A stretch of 64,000 nucleotides of DNA from Tragulus kanchil (GCA_022376925.1 JAIOJX010000026.1:250105330-250169329); one strand, 5' to 3'. Counted from the stretch's first letter, positions 42,534-57,772 are shown. Translations and numbers: made by a program. The notes: generated by a model not told the origin, from the letters alone.

Positions 42534-43346
42534 TTTCATTGTCTTTTCCTTACTCTTTGCACCATCGTACTATTCTGTTGATCAGCAAAATTACCAAAAT
42601 CTGAACATCCAAAGGAAGAAATTCAGAAACTGTGAAAGCCACAAAATGGATAATCAGCAAGAAACTGAACGTAGATGAAGCAAGAGTTTCACATGTCCCT
42701 AACTACTGCTTTTGCTGTTTGTTTTTTCTTTATTTGCTCTTTTTTTTTTGACAGAATAATCCCAAAAATTAAACTAATTTGTTACTTTTTCATAATGTGC
42801 AATCTTGGTTTGAAACCTAGTTCACAGGCTTCAGGGCAGTGGGAAGGGAAGGGAAAAAAAAAAAAAATCAACCGAAGACTAAATAAAAACATCTACTTCA
42901 ACTCTTGGATGCTAAGGCTTCTTTTTAAGCGTAGGGGAGCTGTTTAGTAAGGTACGCATTGCTCAGTCATGTAAATGAGAATATCACTTAAATAAGCAAG
43001 TCTGTATACCAATAAAGACAACTTGTTTTAAACAGTGTTGTCCTTAAAAAGTGTTATTTACTATGTCGTATCATGATATACTGTCTTTTAACATGGTGAG
43101 TGGAGAAGACTATCTTAGCATATGCTACCATTCTGCTTTCAAAATTATAGAAGCCACTTAGACAGTAACTTAGACCAGAGGTTCCCACCTGTGCCAAATG
43201 TGATCAGTTACATTAGCAGTTCTAAGGAACAAAGTTCTGACTGCTCTGAGAATCATACTTTGCTAAAGTCTTGCCAGGATTGAACCTTGTATTTTCCTTG
43301 CTACTAACTCAATGAACTCATTTATTTTGCCTTAAAACTTGAAATA

Positions 43347-43609
43347 GGGCTTCCCTGGTGGTCCAGTGGGTAGAGTCCGTTTTGCAGTGCAAGGGACACC
43401 GGTTCAATCCCTGGCCCAGGAAGATCCCACGTACTGCAGAGCGGCTGGACCAGTGTGTCCAATTACGAGCCAGCGCTCTGGAGCACACATGCCCAGAGCC
43501 AGTGCTCCGCAAGGACAGAGGCCACTGCAATGGGGGGCCCACACAGGCCGAAGAATAAAGATGGATGAAAAGTAAATAAATAAAAAAATCAATAAAGAGG
43601 TCAAACAAA
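43347..43609 (+). mobile_element. CHR-type SINE
   Basis: Complete element: head gggcttccctggtggtcc, body gcggctggaccagtgtgtcc, A-rich tail. Target-site duplication ttgaaata at 43339-43346 and 43610-43617. Confidence 0.85.
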
Positions 43610-44451
43610 TTGAAATAAACTTTGAAGTACATTTGTATTTTCATTGTCTTTTCCTTACTCTTTGCACCATCGTACTATTCTGTTGATCAGCAAAATTACC
43701 AAAATCTGAACATCCAAAGGAAGAAATTCAGAAACTGTGAAAGCCACAAAATGGATAATCAGCAAGAAACTGAACGTAGATGAAGCAAGAGTTTCACATG
43801 TCCCTAACTACTGCTTTTGCTGTTTGTTTTTTCTTTATTTGCTCTTTTTTTTTTGACAGAATAATCCCAAAAATTAAACTAATTTGTTACTTTTTCATAA
43901 TGTGCAATCTTGGTTTGAAACCTAGTTCACAGGCTTCAGGGCAGTGGGAAGGGAAGGGAAAAAAAAAAAAAATCAACCGAAGACTAAATAAAAACATCTA
44001 CTTCAACTCTTGGATGCTAAGGCTTCTTTTTAAGCGTAGGGGAGCTGTTTAGTAAGGTACGCATTGCTCAGTCATGTAAATGAGAATATCACTTAAATAA
44101 GCAAGTCTGTATACCAATAAAGACAACTTGTTTTAAACAGTGTTGTCCTTAAAAAGTGTTATTTACTATGTCGTATCATGATATACTGTCTTTTAACATG
44201 GTGAGTGGAGAAGACTATCTTAGCATATGCTACCATTCTGCTTTCAAAATTATAGAAGCCACTTAGACAGTAACTTAGACCAGAGGTTCCCACCTGTGCC
44301 AAATGTGATCAGTTACATTAGCAGTTCTAAGGAACAAAGTTCTGACTGCTCTGAGAATCATACTTTGCTAAAGTCTTGCCAGGATTGAACCTTGTATTTT
44401 CCTTGCTACTAACTCAATGAACTCATTTATTTTGCCTTAAAACTTGAAATA

Positions 44452-44717
44452 GGGCTTCCCTGGTGGTCCAGTGGGTAGAGTCCGTTTTGCAGTGCAAGGG
44501 ACACCGGTTCAATCCCTGGCCCAGGAAGATCCCACGTACTGCAGAGCGGCTGGACCAGTGTGTCCAATTACGAGCCAGCGCTCTGGAGCACACATGCCCA
44601 GAGCCAGTGCTCCGCAAGGACAGAGGCCACTGCAATGGGGGGCCCACACAGGCCGAAGAATAAAGATGGATGAAAAGTAAATAAATAAAAAAATCAATAA
44701 AGAGGCCAAAAAAAAAA
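44452..44717 (+). mobile_element. CHR-type SINE (duplicate of 43347-43609)
   Basis: The same insertion in copy 2 of duplication 15, with a longer A-run. Confidence 0.85.
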
Positions 44718-45696
44718 TTGAAATAAACTTTGAAGTACATTTGTAAAGAAAAACTGTTGTTCTACTTTTTCAATGAAATGTCCTCATCTCCTCTTTTCAG
44801 TTTCACGTGGCACAATCTAAACAGGTAGGGAAAAGGAAGCTAAACGAGGTTCCTTCCCTCCCATATACTTGTCTTTGGCCAGTGATGGGGAAGGTGGCAG
44901 CACAGGCCAGCCACCACTGTCTGCACAGCTAGTCAAAGACAGTCATCTGAGTGCAGCTCCTTAGCTACAAAGACTGGTGTGTGCACGTCTTCCCCAGCAA
45001 AAATGCTTCACTGCAGAACCCCCAGTCACTCTTAAGCCTGTTATCTAGCAGAACAAGACTTAATTCAAGACAGTTTTAGGTGATGCACAGTCACAGCATT
45101 AAATAACACTGAGTCACGGTACAAGCTGCCACCCGGACCGTCTTTCATCAGTCAATGACAAGGAGAGTCTTGTCTTAGCATTGGCGTGACTTTTAACATC
45201 TAACCCTCACAGAGCTTCGTCTTTTTTAAAGGGGGCATCCGACTCAGCATAGCCCTCCTGTAGAATGGTATTACTTTACGCTTTGGTACTTGATGGTAAT
45301 CTGTTCATAGCATGTGATTCCCTTTCCTCACTTGAACTTTAAAGGTGCTTTAAAATTAACACTTGACAAACAATTTCAAAACGTGAAAAAAAAGACAGTC
45401 ACTTGTTAATGTAATGTAATTTCATCATTTTACAATGTGCAAAAGAGTAACTTTAAAACATACCGTGGTCTCTAACCCTGTGCTGGGGGAGCTGCTCGCC
45501 ACACGCTGACTCTGAGTCATAGAAACGTGGCTGATCTGAATGGTATGTGCTCTGCGTGTCAAATATACAACTAATCTTGACAACACTTTGAAAAAAATGA
45601 TGCAAATTATTTCACTGATGATTCTTATAGTATATACTGAAAGGGTACTTATGTTAAATATACTCTTAAAATTAATACCATCTGTGGGTCTTTTTT

Positions 45697-46061
45697 TTTA
45701 AAGATGGCTTCTAGAAGACTCTTGAGTGTTCCTTGGACGCCAAGAAGATCAAGCCAGTGAATCCTAAAGGAAATCAACCTTGAATATTCATTGGAAGGAC
45801 TGATGCTGAAGCTGAAGCTCCAATACTTTAGCTACCTGATGTGAAGAGCTGCCTCACTGGAAAAGACCCTGATGCTGGGAAGGATTAAGAGTAGCAGGAG
45901 AAGAGGACAAAACGAGGATGAGATTGTTGGATGGCATCACCAACTCAATGGATATGAATTTGAGCAAACTCTGGGAGATGGTAAAGAACAGGGAAGCCTG
46001 GCATGCTGCAGTCCATGGGGTTACAAAGAGTCAAACATGACTCAGCGACTGAACAACAACT
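45697..46061 (+). mobile_element. BovB 3' end / ART2A-type element
   Basis: Begins gatggcttctagaagactct. It encodes a decayed form of the BovB (RTE LINE) C-terminus ([12 protein letters not shown]... [20 protein letters not shown]) and ends catgactcagcgactgaac. Ruminant-specific. The terminal 50 bp recur at 47082-47131 by duplication 16. Confidence 0.85.
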
Positions 46062-46134
46062 AGAAATTTTAAAATGACAGATGTGGCGCACGTATTTCTA
46101 TTGGACAACACTGGTTGAGCCAAATGAGTACCCT

Positions 46135-46150
46135 CCACAAGGGGGCAGCA
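46135..46150 (+). promoter_or_regulatory. CTCF-motif match (plus strand)
   Basis: CCACAAGGGGGCAGCA matches the CTCF consensus closely. Duplicated at about 47209-47224. It is just outside the ART2A/BovB fragment. Confidence 0.5.
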
Positions 46151-46594
46151 CAGGAGCACAAAAAATTGCAATAGGTGCTTTTTTGGATGGGTGTTGAAAT
46201 GATCTAGATAAGAAAGTTATTTTTTTTAATTAAATAAAAGGTGCCTTTTTTCAAAAAGCACTATTATTGCTGACAACAGAGCAACTTAGTACCCTAAACT
46301 CCAGCGCCTCTCCCCCACTATCAAAATTATAGGTAACCATTGTCTGTCCTTGTCCCTTGACTCCCTAAAGAAAAATTAACTACCAAGAGTTGACTAAAAT
46401 AAGCCCACTCCCTCATTTAATGTAAATGTCTGAAAATAAACGTTCTCAGGTAAGGGAGACTAAACTCACATAAGCATGCCAGTGTATACTTGCTTAGGAC
46501 GTAAGACACGAGTAGCATGTGCAGTGCCCAGTCACCAGTAACTGGTGAGCATTTCATGCCTGAAATAAGGAAGCATCTTCAGCTATCTCTGTCA

Positions 46595-46885
<291 letters not shown>

Positions 46886-47665
46886 TTATTTACCATAACC
46901 AGTATCTACCAACTAGTCCCTGATCTTGACCACAGTTTCACAAGTCACAAAGTGTTAAGACTAAAATGCTTCCTAACACCTGGCCAACAGCCCAGTCATT
47001 TGACCAGTATTCATTTAGACACAATAGGAGTTTGAAAAAATTCCACCGAGAACCAACTTCTTATTGCATCTAGTGCGACGGGCAGTCCATGGGTTTACAA
47101 AGAGTCAAACATGACTCAGCGACTGAACAACAACTAGAAATTTTAAAATGACAGATGTGGCGCACGTATTTCTATTGGACAACACTGGTTGAGCCAAATG
47201 AGTACCCTCCACAAGGGGGCAGCACAGGAGCACAAAAAATTGCAATAGGTGCTTTTTTGGATGGGTGTTGAAATGATCTAGATAAGAAAGTTATTTTTAA
47301 TTAAATAAAAGGTGCCTTTTTTCAAAAAGCACTATTATTGCTGACAACAGAGCAACTTAGTACCCTAAACTCCAGCGCCTCTCCCCCACTATCAAAATTA
47401 TAGGTAACCATTGTCTGTCCTTGTCCCTTGACTCCCTAAAGAAAAATTAACTACCAAGAGTTGACTAAAATAAGCCCACTCCCTCATTTAATGTAAATGT
47501 CTGAAAATAAACGTTCTCAGGTAAGGGAGACTAAACTCACATAAGCATGCCAGTGTATACTTGCTTAGGACGTAAGACACGAGTAGCATGTGCAGTGCCC
47601 AGTCACCAGTAACTGGTGAGCATTTCATGCCTGAAATAAGGAAGCATCTTCAGCTATCTCTGTCA

Positions 47666-47944
<279 letters not shown>

Positions 47945-48394
47945 TCATTGTTTTCCTGTTATTTACCATAACCAGTATCTACCAACTAGTCCCTGATCTT
48001 GACCACAGTTTCACAAGTCACAAAGTGTTAAGACTAAAATGCTTCCTAACACCTGGCCAACAGCCCAGTCATTTGACCAGTATTCATTTAGACACAATAG
48101 GAGTTTGAAAAAATTCCACCGAGAACCAACTTCTTATTGCATCTATGTGAAAAGTGCTTTTAAAATATAAAGTACTACACAAATTTCTGATACTATCTTT
48201 ATTAACTTAGATTTGATCTGTAAGGATGTTTTATCATCAAACCCTTGCAGATAGAGATTTTGCTGTACACTTCTATGAAAAAGTGCCACCTGAGTTAAGA
48301 CCGACTTACTCCATCTAGGGGCCCTCTCTTCAAAGTATCTTGGCTATCTATTGCTGCATTCTCATTGCTATTTTTACATCATGACTTCTGTCTA

Positions 48395-48510
48395 GGAACT
48401 TGTTCATTCATCTGTTCTTTAATTCATTCAACATTAATTCACCCACTTAAAACATTCACTCTTTGATTCACTCGCTCACCTAATCACTCTTTCACTCTCT
48501 GGCACAGATG
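48395..48510. repeat. Degenerate (TTCA)n-like tract
   Basis: Imperfect tetranucleotide repeats (ttcattcatctg, aattcattcaac, cactctttgattcactcgc). Repeated at about 49497-49613 by duplication 17. Confidence 0.6.
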
Positions 48511-48951
48511 TTATTACACTACCCATCAAACATCTGTGCATTCATTCACCTGAACACTCACATGTCACGGAGGCTTTCATTTTGCTATGAGTTAAGTCAA
48601 AGCTTCTTTGCTGGATAGTGAAGGTCATACTTAAAAGATCTCAGAGCAGTAATCACCTCTGAATTTCAGATCTCTTCCTAAGACACCACATAACCAAGTC
48701 CTGTTCTTCCCCAGGGAGGTCTTATTCTTTACATGTTCCTAGCCCCCTTTAGCCATCCAATCTCAAGCTGAACTTCCTTTATAAATGTCTCTTAACATTT
48801 CATATCCAAATGAATCAACAACTTAGCACATAATACTCCATGGTACAGGCCATTTGTATGATAAAGTACAAAACTAATGATGTACAACATTAAATTATAA
48901 ATATTGTGACTTTAAAAGAAATTTCAAAAAAATTAATAAGCTTTCCAAATT

Positions 48952-49009
48952 GACAAAATGATGAGGCCAACCTCCAAGTGGAAATTCTGTGTTCCAGGAA
49001 AGGATTTCC
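48952..49009 (-). pseudogene. ACVR1: ACVR1 transmembrane exon, third copy, truncated
   Basis: Only the 5' part of the exon (in transcript sense) is present: the acceptor at 49010 and the 58 bp up to the middle of the membrane helix. The copy is then cut by a duplication junction at about 48952. It matches the 47696-47907 copy (Thr117). It exists because the duplications at 46008-48145 and 47850-50007 overlap. Confidence 0.88.
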
Positions 49010-49621
49010 CTGGAGATAGGAGAGAATGGTAACTGGTTGTAGGATCATTGTTTTCCTGTTATTTACCATAACCAGTATCTACCAACTAGTCCCTGATCTT
49101 GACCACAGTTTCACAAGTCACAAAGTGTTAAGACTAAAATGCTTCCTAACACCTGGCCAACAGCCCAGTCATTTGACCAGTATTCATTTAGACACAATAG
49201 GAGTTTGAAAAAATTCCACCGAGAACCAACTTCTTATTGCATCTATGTGAAAAGTGCTTTTAAAATATAAAGTACTACACAAATTTCTGATACTATCTTT
49301 ATTAACTTAGATTTGATCTGTAAGGATGTTTTATCATCAAACCCTTGCAGATAGAGATTTTGCTGTACACTTCTATGAAAAAGTGCCACCTGAGTTAAGA
49401 CCGACTTACTCCATCTAGGGGCCCTCTCTTCAAAGTATCTTGGCTATCTATTGCTGCATTCTCATTGCTATTTTTACATCATGACTTCTGTCTAGGAACT
49501 TGTTCATTCATCTGTTCTTTAATTCATTCAACATTAATTCACCCACTTAAAACATTCACTCTTTGATTCACTCGCTCACCTAATCACTCTTTCACTCTCT
49601 GGCACAGATGTTATTACACTA

Positions 49622-51891
49622 CCCATCAAACATCTGTGCATTCATTCACCTGAACACTCACATGTCACGGAGGCTTTCATTTTGCTATGAGTTAAGTCAA
49701 AGCTTCTTTGCTGGATAGTGAAGGTCATACTTAAAAGATCTCAGAGCAGTAATCACCTCTGAATTTCAGATCTCTTCCTAAGACACCACATAACCAAGTC
49801 CTGTTCTTCCCCAGGGAGGTCTTATTCTTTACATGTTCCTAGCCCCTTCAGCCATCCAATCTCAAGCTGAACTTCCTTTATAAATGTCTCTTAACATTTC
49901 ATATCCAAATGAATCAACAACTTAGCACATAATACTCCATGGTACAGGCCATTTGTATGATAAAGTACAAAACTAATGATGTACAACATTAAATTATAAA
50001 TATTGTGCATCCTTAATTAAATGAGAAATTTCTTAAGAAAATAGATTTCATGTTACAACTCTAATCTGGCAGAGTGTTCTGCAGATTAGAAACTTTTCAT
50101 ACTGTAGACATGAGTTTTACATGAATGCAGACATTTCTTCATGGTCCATTACTTTATTAATAATTTAACTCACAGGTTTAAAAGTTTATTCCATCAAATA
50201 CCTTTTTAGTTTTAATATTAAATACTTGACTTTGCTTTTAGAAATCTCTTTTATTACTTCAATCCTATTTGCTTATCAGACTGTAACCTTTTCTATTGCC
50301 TTAAGGTCCTCACTATAATTTTAAAAATTATGAACTATGTAACGTCATCTTGTATCAAGTTTTTTTTTCTTTGTCTCCCTCTTGCTAGCTGGTATTTCTG
50401 GCCATGGATGCTCCTTGGAACCTCCCCTATAAGTCTGTTTCTTCTTTTGCAATCTTGCAAGTGCAAGATTGGCTAAGGATGTTTATTAAAAATGTGCTAT
50501 ATATTAAGACAGTAAGTCTGACTTGGACTGAGTCTATAAAGACTAAGGTACATTCATATTTACAGGGAGTTTGAGATGCAATTTTGGTCTCGTTTTATGG
50601 GGAAACAGTTTCAGAAGAGGACTGAAGTCCATATTGACTAAAATACGGAGAAGATTCCACATAAACTACAAGGCAATTGTGAAATCTCACCCAACTTCAA
50701 ACAAGTTTCATTGATAGATCACAGGGCACCAGATACAGAATGGCTTTGCCTCCTTCCCATCAAACATCTGTGCATTCATTCACCTGAACACTCACATGTC
50801 ACGGAGGCTTTCATTTTGCTATGAGTTAAGTCAAAGCTTCTTTGCTGGATAGTGAAGGTCATACTTAAAAGATCTCAGAGCAGTAATCACCTCTGAATTT
50901 CAGATCTCTTCCTAAGACACCACATAACCAAGTCCTGTTCTTCCCCAGGGAGGTCTTATTCTTTACATGTTCCTAGCCCCTTCAGCCATCCAATCTCAAG
51001 CTGAACTTCCTTTATAAATGTCTCTTAACATTTCATATCCAAATGAATCAACAACTTAGCACATAATACTCCATGGTACAGGCCATTTGTATGATAAAGT
51101 ACAAAACTAATGATGTACAACATTAAATTATAAATATTGTGCATCCTTAATTAAATGAGAAATTTCTTAAGAAAATAGATTTCATGTTACAACTCTAATC
51201 TGGCAGAGTGTTCTGCAGATTAGAAACTTTTCATACTGTAGACATGAGTTTTACATGAATGCAGACATTTCTTCATGGTCCATTACTTTATTAATAATTT
51301 AACTCACAGGTTTAAAAGTTTATTCCATCAAATACCTTTTTAGTTTTAATATTAAATACTTGACTTTGCTTTTAGAAATCTCTTTTATTACTTCAATCCT
51401 ATTTGCTTATCAGACTGTAACCTTTTCTATTGCCTTAAGGTCCTCACTATAATTTTAAAAATTATGAACTATGTAACGTCATCTTGTATCAAGTTTTTTT
51501 TTCTTTGTCTCCCTCTTGCTAGCTGGTATTTCTGGCCATGGATGCTCCTTGGAACCTCCCCTATAAGTCTGTTTCTTCTTTTGCAATCTTGCAAGTGCAA
51601 GATTGGCTAAGGATGTTTATTAAAAATGTGCTATATATTAAGACAGTAAGTCTGACTTGGACTGAGTCTATAAAGACTAAGGTACATTCATATTTACAGG
51701 GAGTTTGAGATGCAATTTTGGTCTCGTTTTATGGGGAAACAGTTTCAGAAGAGGACTGAAGTCCATATTGACTAAAATACGGAGAAGATTCCACATAAAC
51801 TACAAGGCAATTGTGAAATCTCACCCAACTTCAAACAAGTTTCATTGATAGATCACAGGGCACCAGATACAGAATGGCTTTGCCTCCTTCC
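49622..51891. repeat. Tandem direct duplication 18 (about 1135 bp unit)
   Basis: Copies 49622-50757 and 50757-51891, almost identical, joined at CCTTCC/CCCATC. The content is AT-rich intron. Confidence 0.97.
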
Positions 51892-52266
51892 TCATGAGGA
51901 AGGAAAGGTATTCCTCTCAGGTACCGGTGTCTTATGTTCCATTTTCCTCCCTACACACTCAACACAGACATGAGTATTTACTGAGCACAACTGTTTCAGA
52001 AATTATGGCCTCATAGCTCCTTTCACCTGCTCGTGAATGGGAGGTCTGGCCAGCCAAGCCATCCTCAGGGTAGACATCACCCTGCTTGCTCACTTCCCCT
52101 AAAACATCCATCCTCTTTACAGATTCCAAAAGAACATGCCTTTCTCCTTCCTCACTGGAGCTACCTTCCTTGTCACCCGTTGTTCAAAGAGAAGGAAAGC
52201 TTCATGGTTCTGGACATCTTTAACCCACTAAGCATCAGGACAAGACTAACAAAAACCCTTGATCTA

Positions 52267-52551
<285 letters not shown>

Positions 52552-53410
52552 CTGCAAAGGGGGGAGAGGCGGGAAAACAAACAAAAATCACTGTGTAGGT
52601 TGTAACCCTACTGAGGCGAACTCTGTCACACACACACATGTAAAGTCTAGACTTTGCTCCCTCTTGCTAGCTGGTATTTCTGGCCATGGATGCTCCTTGA
52701 ACCTCCCTATAAGTCTGTTTCTTCTTTTGCAATCTTGCAAGTGCAAGATTGGCTAAGGATGTTTATTAAAAATGTGCTATATATTAAGACAGTAAGTCTG
52801 ACTTGGACTGAGTCTATAAAGACTAAGGTACATTCATATTTACAGGGAGTTTGAGATGCAATTTTGGTCTCGTTTTTGGGAAACAGTTTCAGAAGAGGAC
52901 TGAAGTCCATATTGACTAAAATACGGAGAAGATTCCACATAAACTACAAGGCAATTGTGAAATCTCACCCAACTTCAAACAAGTTTCATTGATAGATCAC
53001 AGGGCACCAGATACAGAATGGCTTTGCCTCCTTCCTCATGAGGAAGGAAAGGTATTCCTCTCAGGTACCGGTGTCTTATGTTCCATTTTCCTCCCTACAC
53101 ACTCAACACAGACATGAGTATTTACTGAGCACAACTGTTTCAGAAATTATGGCCTCATAGCTCCTTTCACCTGCTCGTGAATGGGAGGTCTGGCCAGCCA
53201 AGCCATCCTCAGGGTAGACATCACCCTGCTTGCTCACTTCCCCTAAAACATCCATCCTCTTTACAGATTCCAAAAGAACATGCCTTTCTCCTTCCTCACT
53301 GGAGCTACCTTCCTTGTCACCCGTTGTTCAAAGAGAAGGAAAGCTTCATGGTTCTGGACATCTTTAACCCACTAAGCATCAGGACAAGACTAACAAAAAC
53401 CCTTGATCTA

Positions 53411-53734
<324 letters not shown>

Positions 53735-53763
53735 TCACTGTGTAGGTTGTAACCCTACTGAGG

Positions 53764-54847
53764 GACTCGTACAATCTCTCCAAGTCCATTACAAACCCAT
53801 TAGCCAAACAGGAAGTCAGTTGATGTATCATCACTGGCCATGATCTAATCTTTCTCATCAGACCAACCATCAAATAATAATCACCTCTCGAGATATGAAC
53901 ATGTTTATGTAAGCTGGGTGCACTTTTAGGTCCTACTGGGCTGAAGAATGGTTATCAACTGTTACAGGCTTCTGAAAATGAGTTTCTCCCACTGGTTTTC
54001 AAGGCAGCTTTTGGTCTGATAGACTCTCATATCCCAATTCTTGAATCAAAATGTTTACCAGAACGTAATGCTCATCACCTTTACTCTGTACTTTTTAGAA
54101 GAGACTCCTGATACATGGCAGCTGCTAACACCAGCTCCCACTAGCTGCGTAGGAAACTCCATCAACTACTCACACAAGGGCAGCTGATGTTGCTGCCATC
54201 ACCTGTCTACTTCAGGAACACAACAGTACAGTAGGAGTTCACAAGAACACACACTCTATAATTACACGTCCATATTATCAATAGTTTCGCCAAGGTGTCT
54301 AGATTAATTTTTCCATAGAAGAACACTGAAGTTTTTTACATTAATATGGGAATTCATCACTGCTTAAACATTTTCAACTGGTTGGAAAAAGAAAACTGGC
54401 ACCAAATATTGACAATGAGGGCACAAAAAGACAAAGGGACTAGGGCCGTGTGTCAACAGTAAAGTAGCAAGCGGGACTAAAGGAAAAGCCCACACAGGCT
54501 GGTCCAAGGTACAAGACAGGTCCTCATCAGTGAAGCACAAGACCTCCCGATTGTCTCTTTCTGAAAACATTCATTTGCAGTTTCATCTTTCCAAATCACT
54601 CTTTTCCTTGTTAGAATAATTAGTTCAGACTTGCTGGTTCCAACAGTTTCCACTAGTGGAGAAGGAAAAGCGAAGACAGAACTTAGACAAGTCCTGGAGG
54701 CCCCGATTAGTTTCACGAGACCACTTTCACCAGAGCACTGTTCATATACACAGAGGCACCTTCCCACACTCCCCCTGAAGGTCTGCAGCACAGACAGGCT
54801 GCCTTTCAGTCCCTGAACCCTCTGTAGCAGCAGGCCCACGAGAGAAC
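53764..54847. other. Unduplicated intronic segment
   Basis: Intron upstream of the ectodomain exon. No match to the signal-peptide exon of ACVR1 was found. Confidence 0.55.
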
Positions 54848-56993
54848 TGCTTCTTTCTTAAAATAACAGGTGGGATGGCTGTGCTTTCAAGAGCAGACCG
54901 TAAGGTAAGGTCTTTGAAAATGTCAAGTTCATTTACACAGATTTGTGTGGGTGTGTGTGGAGGTGTGGGTTATCTCAAAAACGGAAAAGCATTCTTCATC
55001 TTTCTCCTTCCCTCTTCAAAGCAGTGAAAAATAGTTCACTGCCCACTGTAATGTGGGTGCCTCGTCCCACTGAGTAAGTGCATGCAGACACACAGACACA
55101 AGCCTTCTATTTATAATTGACTTGCTAGGTCTTTTGAAAACCACAAGGGGCTCATCCAAGAGCAAAGACATGCCCGAAAGCAGAAAATCCAAAATAGCTG
55201 CTAACAGTGTACGTATGTCACCAGACTCACCCCCAAGGAGCAAGAGCCCTCAGACATTGTTAATGAGCAATAACGCTAATGAGCCAGGGGGGCTGCCTCT
55301 TATTTTTCCCTACCTAGAGAAATCCAAGAGAAATTCCAGCACCAATCTATTTCTATGAGAATGAGAAACATACATATCTGTTGACATAATCCAGCAATAA
55401 GTTTACTCTTGCCAAAAGCAAGTTGAAAGATAATATTTCTAGGGAGTCTAGACATGCTTGCCACTCTCAGATGGCACAAAGCTGGGCGGAGGGATGCCAA
55501 CTATGCTGCCCAACAGGTGATGGCTCTTTGGAGGGAAATGGAGGGGCGGGGTGAGAGGCAGTGTTAATGGTGTCATATTGATTTGCGATCACAGCAGAGA
55601 ATTTAAACGCCTATGGTTAAAAGCTGTGCAGTAATGCAATTTATGTAAGTGTGAAACACAAATATGTATGTTAAGACCCTAAATAATTTTTAAAGGTCAT
55701 GGATGTATGTAAAAAAATATGAATGTATGTACAAAGATGGATACATGTATGTACAAAAACACACACTGAATACATGAAAGAGGTTGTATCTGTTGATGCA
55801 CGGTGGGGAGGAGGGATTAGTGTTGGGATGAAGGGGTAAAATGAAAATAATAAAGAAGAGCTGCCATGAACTTGGACATGGACATGGATAATGAATTGAT
55901 GCACATGAATTATTTACTGGGGGTGCTTCTTTCTTAAAATAACAGGTGGGATGGCTGTGCTTTCAAGAGCAGACCGTAGGTAAGGTCTTTGAAAATGTCA
56001 AGTTCATTTACACAGATTTGTGTGGGTGTGTGTGGAGGTGTGGGTTATCTCAAAAACGGAAAAGCATTCTTCATCTTTCTCCTTCCCTCTTCAAAGCAGT
56101 GAAAAATAGTTCACTGCCCACTGTAATGTGGGTGCCTCGTCCCACTGAGTAAGTGCATGCAGACACACAGACACAAGCCTTCTATTTATAATTGACTTGC
56201 TAGGTCTTTTGAAAACCACAAGGGGCTCATCCAAGAGCAAAGACATGCCCGAAAGCAGAAAATCCAAAATAGCTGCTAACAGTGTACGTATGTCACCAGA
56301 CTCACCCCCAAGGAGCAAGAGCCCTCAGACATTGTTAATGAGCAATAACGCTAATGAGCCAGGGGGGCTGCCTCTTATTTTTCCCTACCTAGAGAAATCC
56401 AAGAGAAATTCCAGCACCAATCTATTTCTATGAGAATGAGAAACATACATATCTGTTGACATAATCCAGCAATAAGTTTACTCTTGCCAAAAGCAAGTTG
56501 AAAGATAATATTTCTAGGGAGTCTAGACATGCTTGCCACTCTCAGATGGCACAAAGCTGGGCGGAGGGATGCCAACTATGCTGCCCAACAGGTGATGGCT
56601 CTTTGGAGGGAAATGGAGGGGCGGGGTGAGAGGCAGTGTTAATGGTGTCATATTGATTTGCGATCACAGCAGAGAATTTAAACGCCTATGGTTAAAAGCT
56701 GTGCAGTAATGCAATTTATGTAAGTGTGAAACACAAATATGTATGTTAAGACCCTAAATAATTTTTAAAGGTCATGGATGTATGTAAAAAAATATGAATG
56801 TATGTACAAAGATGGATACATGTATGTACAAAAACACACACTGAATACATGAAAGAGGTTGTATCTGTTGATGCACGGTGGGGAGGAGGGATTAGTGTTG
56901 GGATGAAGGGGTAAAATGAAAATAATAAAGAAGAGCTGCCATGAACTTGGACATGGACATGGATAATGAATTGATGCACATGAATTATTTACT
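54848..56993. repeat. Tandem direct duplication 20 (about 1075 bp unit)
   Basis: Copies 54848-55918 and 55924-56993, differing by one A (cgtaaggtaagg against cgtaggtaagg) and the junction G-run. It contains a degenerate ATGT-rich tract. This is the last duplication; none was seen to the right of it. Confidence 0.97.
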
Positions 56994-57718
56994 CGCTACA
57001 CCTCTGGTCTGCCAGGAACAGCAACAAACAGTAACTACAGACCATAGAGGGCTCACTCATCCTTGATCCTGTGGAAAGGGATGGTTCGGGGTACCAAAGA
57101 ATTAATCACACTCTTTGAATCTAATTTCTAAAAAGTCAATTAAAAAAATAAAGCAATATCAATGATCATTTCTCTCATGTGCTTTTAGAGTAAATTCTGA
57201 TCTTACAAGTTAGAGCCCAAATTGAACTCAGGTTGCACAGGTGCAAGGTGTCTCCTACTGTGCCAAGGTCTCTAGCTTTTCAAAGGATGTGGGGATGGGC
57301 TGATAGACGTTTAAACTGTAACCTAGAGAATACTGCCAGGATTGAGCAGCCTCAAGGGAATACCATCTTTAGTGGACTCAGCCCCTATACCAATTTTCAG
57401 TCCTCCAGGCATGACTGGGTACAGGTCTTACTCAGATCTTCTCCTGTGGGATCATACATCGTTGAAAACCAAAGTTTTCATAACTTCCTTGCCACAATCA
57501 GAAGGGGAGGGGGGAAAGGAAGACAGCTCTTAACTCTGTGCAATAATTAACTCAGTCTCTGATGTGCAGGGACCATGAGCTCAGTTCAGCAGTCAGCAAA
57601 TGGGAAAGTAGGAAACCTTCACCAACTCTGCTTCCTGTTTTGCTTTTCACCAACATTTACTCTTCTTAATTTGTGAATTCCCATATAACTAATTAGCAGA
57701 GCTCTTAATGGATCAAGG

Positions 57719-57772
57719 GTGTGTGTGTTGTGTGTGTGTGTGTATATACACACACACACACAACACACACAC
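57719..57772. repeat. Perfect 54-bp palindrome of (GT)n/(CA)n
   Basis: A GT-repeat arm with one GTTG interruption, centre TATATA between 57745 and 57746, then a CA-repeat arm with the mirrored CAAC interruption. All 27 base pairs match. Confidence 0.95.

Larger units (their letters stand above)
42534..44745. repeat. Tandem direct duplication 15 (about 1105 bp unit)
   Basis: Copies 42534-43637 and 43639-44745. The A-run following the contained SINE differs (tcaaacaaattg against ccaaaaaaaaaattg). Confidence 0.97.

Noticed and set aside
43165..43260. Possible second MER5-type relic
   Set aside because: Only a short resemblance around cagaggttcccacc; insufficient to call.
45872..46063. 63-residue frame resembling an RTE LINE C-terminus
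   Set aside because: BovB/ART2A fragment, no start or catalytic domain.
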